The position numbers and the translations under genes are program-made. The notes beneath the pieces are model-generated. The model saw nothing but the letters and a program-made list of their open reading frames with translations. It was not told where the DNA came from and did not search any database. From positions 1 to 5,002 of the forward strand of contig CAMHEP010000104.1 in the NCBI GenBank assembly GCA_946184195.1: a DNA stretch of 5,002 nt, given 5' to 3'. Positions 1-5,002 of this stretch are shown here, piece by piece (the stretch's first letter is position 1; the number at the start of each line of letters is the position of its first letter). The DNA comes from an uncultured Bacteroidales bacterium (lineage in GTDB: Bacteria; Bacteroidota; Bacteroidia; Bacteroidales; Paludibacteraceae).

Positions 1-343
1 GTCCCTGACTCACCTCAGCCTGATAAGGAGTGTAGGAGGTGTACCATACGGGGTTTTCCAGTACATTACGCTGTATCACGGCAGGCATGCATGTGCCATA
101 CCACCCTCTACCTATCAAACTCTTGAAGGGCAGGTTTTCTGCAGCCATAGCAGCGATGGAGTCTAAGTGCTCCTGTTCTGTCAATGGAGCTTCTAATGCC
201 AAAGGAGCCTTGAGGCGTATATCCGATGGGATAGTCTCGTTAATGAGTTCATTCAGACTCTCACACTTAACTGTTTGTAACATCTCGGCCTGATCCTTTT
301 CGCTAAGACCGATGTGCCGATTTTTCAGATAATTCACGTTCAT
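1..343 (-). CDS. gcvP: Glycine dehydrogenase (decarboxylating), P-protein, N-terminal part
   Basis: This is the first 114 codons of the P-protein of the glycine cleavage system. That PLP enzyme decarboxylates glycine and passes the aminomethyl group to the lipoyl H-protein in the cytoplasm. Seen: the start reads MNVNYLKNRHIGLSEKDQ, the family's N-terminal N/SRHIG signature. It is followed by SLNELINETIPSDIRLKAPL and then PAVIQRNVLENPVWYTSYTP and YQAEVSQG near residues 87-114, all characteristic of GcvP. The family runs to about 950 residues, so most of the gene, including the PLP lysine, lies beyond the left edge. The ATG at 343 begins the conserved N-terminus directly and has an A/T-rich leader without a Shine-Dalgarno. 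It follows the dipeptidase stop by 18 nt, so the two genes are probably cotranscribed. No glycine riboswitch fits in that gap. Family assignment is near certain. Confidence 0.95.
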   Translation of the reverse strand, partial: MNVNYLKNRHIGLSEKDQAEMLQTVKCESLNELINETIPSDIRLKAPLALEAPLTEQEHLDSIAAMAAENLPFKSLIGRGWYGTCMPAVIQRNVLENPVWYTSYTPYQAEVSQG

Positions 344-361
344 TATTGTATATCTATTTAA

Positions 362-1720
362 TCATTTCATATTCTGATAGAACTCCGATACTGCGACGAT
401 GCCGCGCTCCCATACCTCCAAATCCATAGACTCGTTGGGTGAATGTATGGCGTTCTTTTCCAAGCCGAAACCCATTAATATAGTTTTCACACCCAGCACT
501 CGCTCAAAGTCTGCTATGATGGGTATACTTCCTCCCCTTCTCACAGCAAGCGGGCGCACGCCAAAAGCCGTCTCAAACGCCTTCTCTGCTGCTCGATAAG
601 CGGGCATATCCACGGGGCACACATAGCCCTGACCGCCATGCATAGGTATCACTTTCACACGCACACCTTTAGGTTTAATCGAGGAGATATAATCCACGAA
701 TGCCTTGGAAATCTTCTCATGATTCTGATTCGCAACCAATCGGCAGCTCACTTTTGCATACGCTTTAGCAGGTAGTACGGTCTTACTTCCCTCTCCCATA
801 TAACCTCCCCATATGCCGCATATGTCGAACGAGGGGCGACAAGAATTGCGCTCCAGCGTGGAGTAACCGTTCTCGCCAAAGAGGTCATCCACCCCGATAG
901 CCTGTTTATAACGCTGCTCGTCGAATGGTATACGGCGTATCATGTCGCGCTCCTCCCCAGGGATAGGGAGTACGTCATCATAGAATCCGGGAATGGTGAT
1001 GCGTCCGTCTTTATCCACCACCTGACTTAACATCTCAGTCAAGGCGTTGATAGGATTCTTCACCGCTCCGCCAAAATGTCCTGAATGCAAATCCCTGTTC
1101 GGTCCGGTGACCTCTATTTGCCAATAGGCTAAACCACGCAAACCTGTAGTCAGTGACGGAAGGTCCTTGCCGAGCATAGAGGTATCGCTCACAAGAATAA
1201 TGTCACATTGGAGTAACTTCCTATGTTTCTCCAGAAAATCAGCCAAAGAGGGACTGCCTATTTCCTCTTCCCCCTCAAAGATAAACTTCACGTGGCAATG
1301 CAACTTATTCTCATGACGTAAATACTCGAAGGCTTTCACCTGTATCATCGCCTGTCCTTTGTCGTCGTCAGCGCCACGGGCATAAAGACGTCCGTCGCGA
1401 ATGGAAGGTTCCCACGGGTCACTATCCCATTGAGCCAGCGGCTCTACCGGCATCACATCATAATGTGCATATACAAGCACGGTAGGCGCAGAGGGGTCAT
1501 CACAGCGATATTCGCCGTATACAAAGGGGTTACCCTTGCCGTTTAATATCTCCGCACGGTCGACACCTGCCTCCACGAGGAGTTCACGCCAACGCTCAGC
1601 GCAACGCTGCATATCTGCCTTATGTTCGGCTTGACAACTTACGGAAGGGATACGGATGAGCGACGCCCATTCTTCGATAAAACGCTCACGGTGAGCGGAT
1701 ATATATTCACGAACATCCAT
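362..1720 (-). CDS. M20 family metallodipeptidase (CNDP-like dipeptidase)
   Basis: This 452-residue protein is a dinuclear zinc peptidase of family M20 that hydrolyses dipeptides or short peptides, probably in the cytoplasm, since no signal peptide is visible. By comparison with human CNDP2 as I recall it, the active site is complete. The ligands are H86 (in YAHYDVMP, with D88), bridging D119 (in RGADDDKGQ), catalytic E152 and zinc ligand E153 (in EGEEEIGS), D179 (VSDTSM) and H426 (NAIHSPNESM). H212 (DLHSGHFGG) corresponds to the histidine contributed across the dimer. Residues 190-330 form the lid/dimerisation domain, and GGSIP (396-400) is the family's substrate loop. Length is normal for the group. 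The ATG at 1720 lies just downstream of a good Bacteroidota promoter (1740-1771) and no better start is present. gcvP follows 18 nt later, so peptide hydrolysis may feed glycine catabolism (inference). Exact substrate is unknown. Confidence 0.94.
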   Translation of the reverse strand: MDVREYISAHRERFIEEWASLIRIPSVSCQAEHKADMQRCAERWRELLVEAGVDRAEILNGKGNPFVYGEYRCDDPSAPTVLVYAHYDVMPVEPLAQWDSDPWEPSIRDGRLYARGADDDKGQAMIQVKAFEYLRHENKLHCHVKFIFEGEEEIGSPSLADFLEKHRKLLQCDIILVSDTSMLGKDLPSLTTGLRGLAYWQIEVTGPNRDLHSGHFGGAVKNPINALTEMLSQVVDKDGRITIPGFYDDVLPIPGEERDMIRRIPFDEQRYKQAIGVDDLFGENGYSTLERNSCRPSFDICGIWGGYMGEGSKTVLPAKAYAKVSCRLVANQNHEKISKAFVDYISSIKPKGVRVKVIPMHGGQGYVCPVDMPAYRAAEKAFETAFGVRPLAVRRGGSIPIIADFERVLGVKTILMGFGLEKNAIHSPNESMDLEVWERGIVAVSEFYQNMK

Positions 1721-1739
1721 AGGCTATGAAATTTGATTG

Positions 1740-1771
1740 CAAAAGTACAAAAAAATTCGCACCCGCGCAAA
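1740..1771 (-). promoter_or_regulatory. Bacteroidota-type promoter for the dipeptidase-gcvP unit
   Basis: Read on the minus strand, TTTG (1768-1771) is the -33 element and TACTTTTG (1740-1747) matches the -7 consensus TAnnTTTG exactly. They are separated by 20 nt, the usual spacing for the phylum's primary sigma factor. Transcription should start roughly 5-7 nt downstream, near 1733-1735, giving a leader of only about 14 nt before the ATG at 1720. The match is by consensus only; no start site has been measured. Confidence 0.75.
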
Positions 1772-1775
1772 AATA

Positions 1776-1807
1776 TTTGCACATGTCACGAAAAAACACT
1801 AATTTTG
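1776..1807 (+). promoter_or_regulatory. Bacteroidota-type promoter for the lipoprotein gene
   Basis: TTTG (1776-1779) and TAATTTTG (1800-1807, an exact TAnnTTTG) are separated by 20 nt. The predicted start is near 1812-1814, about 15 nt before the ATG at 1829. Its -33 element lies 4 nt from that of the divergent dipeptidase promoter. This placement rules out the longer open frame beginning at 1733, whose extra codons would lie inside the promoter. Confidence 0.78.
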
Positions 1808-1828
1808 CAGCGTAATAATGATGAAAAG

Positions 1829-2908
1829 ATGAAGCGCTCTTTACCTACCCTGTTATTTTTTTATGTAGCACTTACCCTATTGGTTGGCTGCAAATCCGAT
1901 CCTGTGCATGAGACCGCCTATGGTGCTCCTGTGCCCCCCATCCGTCTCACTTCGGACACACAGACTGTGGAACTCAAGTATCATCTCCCACTGCTTGTGC
2001 AGGAGTGTATTGTCGATAAGCAAGTCTTTACCGCCACGGGACGAATAGAGGTATATTCATTCAATACAGAGGACGATACTCTACATCTACCTGTGCTACC
2101 CAATAAACCGGTGCAACAAGCGCTAATGACCACTTTTATTGATGACCCGGAGGTAAAACAGGTATATGTCAGCCTACGTTTCACCCGTCCGATGCCTCAT
2201 GTACACATGGTAGCTTTTGTACAGAACATCCAGATTCCCTCAGCCCTCATCAACGAGCAGGAAGATGGCACATGGCTCATTAAGATAGAACCGCGATTAA
2301 GCGGCAATTCGTTATTGCGTGTCTATGCTGAGAACGATTACTACCTCTTTAATGACATACAGGTTCCCTTGCATGACGGTCATCCCGTGCAGACACTCAA
2401 ACGTTTTTCACGCTCGGATGCATGGGCTGAGATTTTATCCGTCAAGACATTGGATAGTACGCACAATGCGGCTATTGAGAATCCTGCACTCTTGGAGTTG
2501 CGTTCCCCCATGAGACGGGCAGATTCGTTGCTTTGCCGCGAACTGGCAATCAAAGGAGCTCATAGCTTGAGTGTACATATGGCTATTTCACCTGTCGATT
2601 CTCTATTGCGCATCAAGGATTTCAACAAGGATACTCTCACCGCTCAGCGTTCGCTGCTCAGCCACGTGCTGGCATTTACCCTGCCGGGTATACCCTGCGT
2701 ATACGACGAGAGCGACTTTCCTAAGTCCATGCAGCCGCAATATGCACGGCTTAAGAAACTGCGTCAGCACTCCATGCCGCTCATCTACGGAGAGTATATC
2801 CCTATCTATTCGGACGCTAATATCTGGGAGTATGAACGCGTCTATTTAGGTAATAGGGTACGTGTGCGCGTTGACCGTAAGACATTGCAATATCAAGTTA
2901 GCGAATAA
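1829..2908 (+). CDS. Lipoprotein resembling a GH13 alpha-amylase without its catalytic barrel
   Basis: This 359-residue protein has a lipoprotein signal: basic start MKRS, hydrophobic stretch 5-18, lipobox LVGC with C21 as the lipidated cysteine. CKSDP after it is a weak match to the acidic export signal of Bacteroidota surface lipoproteins. Residues 35-185 look all-beta. Residues 160-200 (NSLLRVYAEND, then FNDIQVPLHDGHPV, then FSRSDAWAEIL) resemble the junction before the barrel in Bacteroidota GH13 enzymes, where NDVLIPLxxGKPV and LTRxDK precede the first strand. Residues 272-349 resemble the end of a GH13 barrel and the start of domain C: LAFTLPGIPCVYDESDF, ARLKKLRQHSMPLIYGEY, WEYERVYLGNRVRV. 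About 70 residues (205-271) replace a barrel of some 300 or more, and no recognisable catalytic Asp/Glu/Asp motifs are present. It is therefore probably not a hydrolase; a binding role is possible. The ATG at 1829 was chosen because it starts the signal peptide downstream of the promoter. The gene call is firm; the GH13 origin rests on remembered family motifs. Confidence 0.88.
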   Translation: MKRSLPTLLFFYVALTLLVGCKSDPVHETAYGAPVPPIRLTSDTQTVELKYHLPLLVQECIVDKQVFTATGRIEVYSFNTEDDTLHLPVLPNKPVQQALMTTFIDDPEVKQVYVSLRFTRPMPHVHMVAFVQNIQIPSALINEQEDGTWLIKIEPRLSGNSLLRVYAENDYYLFNDIQVPLHDGHPVQTLKRFSRSDAWAEILSVKTLDSTHNAAIENPALLELRSPMRRADSLLCRELAIKGAHSLSVHMAISPVDSLLRIKDFNKDTLTAQRSLLSHVLAFTLPGIPCVYDESDFPKSMQPQYARLKKLRQHSMPLIYGEYIPIYSDANIWEYERVYLGNRVRVRVDRKTLQYQVSE

Positions 2909-2932
2909 TGAGACAATAAACAGGCACTATAT

Positions 2933-2971
2933 AAAGAGAGAGTCCTACTGATATAGGGCTCTCTCTTTTTT
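2933..2971 (+). terminator. Intrinsic terminator after the lipoprotein gene
   Basis: The arms 2933-2947 and 2954-2968 form a 15-bp stem with a single G-U wobble (T2943-G2958) around a 6-nt loop (CTGATA). A run of six T ends the structure (2966-2971). It lies 24 nt after the lipoprotein stop and 14 nt beyond the end of the convergent rng gene. On the minus strand the trailing T run is only three bases, then AT-rich, so it may also stop rng transcripts, but less well. Confidence 0.88.
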
Positions 2972-2985
2972 CCGTTAGGAAGAGG

Positions 2986-4557
2986 TTACTTTTCTTCACT
3001 ATCACTCACCTTAAGGCGTCTTCCTTGTTGGTCGAAGAAACGTGTTTCCAACATTCCGAGGCTCTGGTCCTCATAAACACGTACCCCAAATCTACGACGC
3101 CATGTGAAGGCTATTGAGCGTAGCCACCCACGGGTGACATAAGCGTAAAGATAGGGGTGCAGGTGCAGGACAATCTGTCCGTTAGGGTTGGCATGCCTCA
3201 TGGCTCGTATCTGCTCTGTGACGTCGTCGTGGTAACAGATAGAAGCTTGTATCCTACCCTTGCCCATACATGTTGGGCACACCTCTGTCACATCCACATC
3301 CACCGCGGGGCGCACGCGCTGGCGGGTGATCTGCATCAGGCCGAACTTACTTAGCGGTAGAACGTTATGCTTTGCACGGTCACGCTCCATCAGGCCACGC
3401 ATCTTCTGGAAGAGTTGATCTTGATGGTCCTTGCGGTCCATATCAATAAAATCAACGATGATGATTCCACCAATATCACGCAGACGCAATTGATGAGCAA
3501 TCTCATCCGCTGCCAGCATATTGTATTGGAATGCATTTTCTTCCTGGTCCTCGTACAGTTTCTTACTGCCCGAATTGACATCGATGGAGAAGAGAGCCTC
3601 CGTCTTGTCTATGACAAGATATCCGCCATTCTTAAATCCTACGGTACGCCCCAAACCCGTCTTCATTTGACGAGTGATATCGTACTTATCGAAGATTGTC
3701 TGCTTGTCGTCTTTATAGAGTTTTACTTTCTTAACGCTCTCGGGGTCGATTAGTTCCACGTACTGCCGTATTTCTTCATACATATCTTGGTCGTTGACCT
3801 CAATGCGATCGAAATCGGGATTGAACACATCACGAATAATGCCGATAGTGCGCCCTAACTCTTCGCTGACAAGCCGTATCTCCGTATCTTTCTGCGGCTG
3901 TTTCTTGCCTTCGGGTTGAGGAACAGGTTTCTGCAGGTTCCTTACCGTATTTTCCCATCGTTCCACCAGGATGCGCAGCTCGTTATCCAATTCTGCCACA
4001 CGCTTATCCTCGGCGAGTGTACGTACGATAACGCCGAAACCTTGTGGTTTAATGGACTGCACCAATTGCTTGAGTCGGCTACGTTCGCTCTCTTTTCGTA
4101 TCTTGGTTGATACCATCACCTTGTCGGCAAAGGGCATCAATACCATATTACGTCCGGCGATACTCAGTTCGCCGGTCAGCCGCGGGCCCTTCGTATTGAT
4201 AGGCTCCTTGGTCACCTGTGTCAGCACCAAATCTCCTACCTTCAGGATATCGGCTATATGTCCGTCCTTGGTGACTTCGTCTTGTCGTTGTATCCTATTG
4301 GTGGCAGGAACGCGGCGTCGGTCAGATAGTGCCTTCGTCACGTAGGCTTGTTGGGTACGGAAATCAGAACCTAAGTCCAGATAGTGTAGAAAAGCCTCCT
4401 TCTCGTGTCCGACATCCACAAACACCGCATTGAGGGCAGGCATCACCTTCTTCACACGACCGAAATAGATATTTCCTACTGCGAATGTATCTTCTCCGCG
4501 TTTTTCGCGATTGACTTCCTGCAGTCGGCCGTCTTCCGTAAGCGCAATACTGACCAC
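2986..4557 (-). CDS. rng: Ribonuclease G (RNase E/G family); 5' end frameshifted or GTG start
   Basis: This is a cytoplasmic endoribonuclease of the RNase E/G family that cuts single-stranded RNA with a 5'-monophosphate preference, in rRNA maturation and mRNA decay. In the 523-residue frame, the S1-like domain covers about 22-130 (FAVGNIYFGRVKKVMPALNA, FVDVGHEKEAFLHYLDLG). The catalytic DNase I-like domain contains D326 and N328 (IDVNSG) and D369 (VDFIDM), matching the Mg-binding D303, N305 and D346 of E. coli RNase E. The zinc-link cysteines C427 and C430 (CPTC) are intact, and KFGLMQITRQRVRP (404-417) is conserved. Length fits Bacteroidota RNase G. There is an extra hydrophilic loop near 208-225. 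The only in-frame start is GTG 4557, preceded two codons earlier by an in-frame TAG. The expected N-terminus (MKSELIVD) is encoded just upstream from ATG 4582, with a strong SD but in the wrong frame. Function is certain; the true start is not. Confidence 0.93.
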   Translation of the reverse strand: MVSIALTEDGRLQEVNREKRGEDTFAVGNIYFGRVKKVMPALNAVFVDVGHEKEAFLHYLDLGSDFRTQQAYVTKALSDRRRVPATNRIQRQDEVTKDGHIADILKVGDLVLTQVTKEPINTKGPRLTGELSIAGRNMVLMPFADKVMVSTKIRKESERSRLKQLVQSIKPQGFGVIVRTLAEDKRVAELDNELRILVERWENTVRNLQKPVPQPEGKKQPQKDTEIRLVSEELGRTIGIIRDVFNPDFDRIEVNDQDMYEEIRQYVELIDPESVKKVKLYKDDKQTIFDKYDITRQMKTGLGRTVGFKNGGYLVIDKTEALFSIDVNSGSKKLYEDQEENAFQYNMLAADEIAHQLRLRDIGGIIIVDFIDMDRKDHQDQLFQKMRGLMERDRAKHNVLPLSKFGLMQITRQRVRPAVDVDVTEVCPTCMGKGRIQASICYHDDVTEQIRAMRHANPNGQIVLHLHPYLYAYVTRGWLRSIAFTWRRRFGVRVYEDQSLGMLETRFFDQQGRRLKVSDSEEK

Positions 4558-4579
4558 ATCCTACAATCAGTTCGCTTTT

Positions 4580-4593
4580 CATACTTCCTCCTT
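4580..4593 (-). promoter_or_regulatory. Strong Shine-Dalgarno and ATG at the rng 5' end
   Basis: On the minus strand a perfect AAGGAGG (4587-4593) is followed by a 4-nt spacer and ATG (4580-4582). The codons from this ATG read MKSELIV, the expected start of RNase G (E. coli begins MTAELLVNV). The frame then departs from the rng body: continuing from this ATG gives an unrelated 72-residue product ending at 4364. The motif is too far (29 nt) from GTG 4557 to serve as its SD. Strong SD sequences are rare in this phylum, which makes this site notable. Confidence 0.75.
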
Positions 4594-4603
4594 GTTCTAA
4601 TAT

Positions 4604-4665
4604 AAAATAAAAAGGGCTCTGTAGCCATCAATCCCGCGCCCGGGATCGATGATCGCCACAAAGCC
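4604..4665 (-). terminator. Terminator-like hairpin in the rng leader (possible attenuator)
   Basis: Read as minus-strand RNA, arms 4655-4665 and 4615-4625 form an 11-bp outer stem (two G-U). After a small internal loop (4651-4654 opposite C4626), arms 4641-4650 and 4627-4636 form a 10-bp inner stem (one G-U) closed by a 4-nt loop (4637-4640). The RNA then reads CCUUUUUAUUUU, an intrinsic-terminator U tract. The AAGGAGG of rng begins about 11 nt later, so there is no room for a promoter between them. It can end transcripts of the HU and 29-residue genes, or partially attenuate read-through into rng. Confidence 0.72.
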
Positions 4666-4670
4666 ATACC

Positions 4671-4706
4671 AATGCCCATCCCCTCGCGGGGATAAATTTA
4701 GGCATC
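4671..4706 (-). other. GNRA-capped stem-loop in the rng leader
   Basis: As minus-strand RNA, AUCCCC (4688-4693) pairs with GGGGAU (4678-4683) around a GCGA tetraloop, a GNRA type. A lower 6-bp stem, GAUGCC (4701-4706) with GGCAUU (4671-4676), extends it across a 7-nt/1-nt internal loop. It starts 10 nt after the stop codon of the 29-residue gene and ends 5 nt before the terminator-like hairpin. The role is unknown: mRNA 3'-end protection, a protein or ribonuclease recognition site, or part of an attenuator are all possible. Confidence 0.6.
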
Positions 4707-4716
4707 TCGCCGAAGC

Positions 4717-4806
4717 TTACTTATGCTTATGACGATTCTTACGCAAACGTTTTTTACGTTTGTGGGTAGACATCTTATGTCTCTTATGCTTCTTTCCGTT
4801 AGGCAT
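4717..4806 (-). CDS. 29-residue highly basic AURKAIP1/COX24-like peptide (probable ribosomal protein)
   Basis: This tiny gene encodes MPNGKKHKRHKMSTHKRKK followed by RLRKNRHKHK, 29 residues of which about two thirds are Lys, Arg or His. Short proteins of this pattern (MPSGKKRKRHKxATHKRKKR-like) occur widely in Bacteroidota and, as I recall, are annotated as AURKAIP1/COX24-domain proteins. The domain's known members are the mitochondrial ribosomal protein mS38 and mycobacterial bS22, both small-subunit proteins. A ribosomal role here is therefore likely but inferred. It lies 47 nt after the HU-like gene in an AT-rich gap with no TAnnTTTG promoter, so it is probably cotranscribed with HU. It has no SD. 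Its length makes it easy for gene callers to miss. Confidence 0.82.
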   Translation of the reverse strand: MPNGKKHKRHKMSTHKRKKRLRKNRHKHK

Positions 4807-4853
4807 AATCTTAAAAATGTTTATTGTTATTAATATCTATTTGATTTTGTTGC

Positions 4854-5002
4854 TTAGCGAACTGCGTCCTGCAACTCAGCAGAAGCCTTGAAGATTACCG
4901 TCTGATGCTCAGGAACGATAACAGTCTTGTTGGCGGTGATGTTACGAGCTACTTTCTGCTTACGGGTTACGAGATTGAAACTTCCGAAATGACGCAGATA
5001 CA
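4854..5002 (-). CDS. HU/IHF-family DNA-binding protein, C-terminal part
   Basis: Visible are the last 48 codons of a histone-like protein of the HU/IHF family, dimeric nucleoid proteins that bend DNA. The sequence starts YLRHFGSFNLVTRKQKVARN, equivalent to the usual VxLRGFGSFxxxxRxxRxxRN. It continues with the DNA-binding arm (ITANKTVIVPEHQTVIFKAS) and a short tail LQDAVR. Bacteroidota HU proteins carry the same RNIxxNxTxxIPEH pattern in place of the RNPxTG of enterobacterial HU. Odd points: H replaces the near-invariant G of LRGFGSF, and the Pro before FK is missing. The N-terminal dimerisation part is beyond the right edge. It is the first visible gene of the cluster with the 29-residue peptide and RNase G. 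Confidence 0.93.
   Translation of the reverse strand, partial: YLRHFGSFNLVTRKQKVARNITANKTVIVPEHQTVIFKASAELQDAVR

Noticed and set aside
39..293. 84-residue plus-strand open frame antisense to gcvP
   Set aside because: The opposite strand encodes clearly conserved P-protein sequence.
344..361. Possible glycine riboswitch or separate promoter before gcvP
   Set aside because: The gap is only 18 nt, with no structure and no TAnnTTTG element.
1733..1828. Upstream in-frame extension of the lipoprotein gene by 32 codons
   Set aside because: The added residues precede a clean lipoprotein signal and would lie across the predicted promoter (1776-1807); ATG 1829 fits better.
2935..2965. GA/CT microsatellite-like repeat
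   Set aside because: The AGAGAG and CTCTCT tracts are the two arms of the intrinsic terminator.
3367..3753. 128-residue plus-strand open frame antisense to rng
   Set aside because: It shadows a conserved catalytic part of RNase G, has no promoter or start context, and no recognisable domain.
3971..4345. 124-residue plus-strand open frame antisense to rng
   Set aside because: Low-complexity Ser/Thr/Arg-rich shadow of the S1 and adjacent region of rng, with no supporting signals.
4364..4582. 72-residue minus-strand open frame from ATG 4582
   Set aside because: After MKSELIV it is out-of-frame rng sequence rich in Arg, Cys and Gly; only its start is meaningful, as the displaced rng N-terminus.

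Overview
The window looks like chromosomal DNA from a member of the Bacteroidota, most likely the order Bacteroidales. Three things point there: the GcvP, RNase G and HU-type sequences resemble Bacteroidales versions; the gene order HU - 29-residue basic peptide - RNase G is one I recall from this phylum; and two promoters match the Bacteroidota form TTTG-N20-TAnnTTTG instead of the usual -35/-10 boxes. Genus cannot be fixed from the sequence. Apart from one strong Shine-Dalgarno at the RNase G gene, starts lack SD motifs, as is normal in this phylum.

Layout. Positions 1-1720 (minus strand) hold a two-gene unit: an intact M20 metallodipeptidase followed 18 nt later by the 5' part of gcvP (glycine cleavage P-protein), which runs off the left edge. 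A 108-nt divergent promoter region (1721-1828) separates it from a plus-strand lipoprotein gene (1829-2908). That gene is the oddest in the window: it appears to keep the front beta-sandwich and the back end of a Bacteroidota GH13 alpha-amylase, but lacks the catalytic barrel between them. A strong intrinsic terminator (2933-2971) lies between it and the convergent RNase G gene.

The right half (2986-5002, minus strand) reads HU-like DNA-binding protein (partial) -> 29-residue AURKAIP1/COX24-like peptide -> about 130 nt of highly structured RNA -> RNase G (rng). The leader contains a GNRA-capped stem-loop and a long hairpin followed by a U-rich tract, that is, an internal terminator or attenuator just before rng. 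The rng start is unusual: the well-placed ATG (4582) with a perfect AAGGAGG is out of frame with the 523-codon body, so the open frame as given can only start at the GTG at 4557.

How the genes fit together. The dipeptidase and gcvP are consistent with peptide and glycine catabolism. HU, the ribosomal-type peptide and RNase G form a nucleic-acid housekeeping cluster, and the leader could set rng expression below that of its abundant upstream partners. I found no mobile element, CRISPR array, tRNA or rRNA. The points most worth a second look are the barrel-less amylase-like lipoprotein, the broken-looking rng 5' end, and the rng leader.
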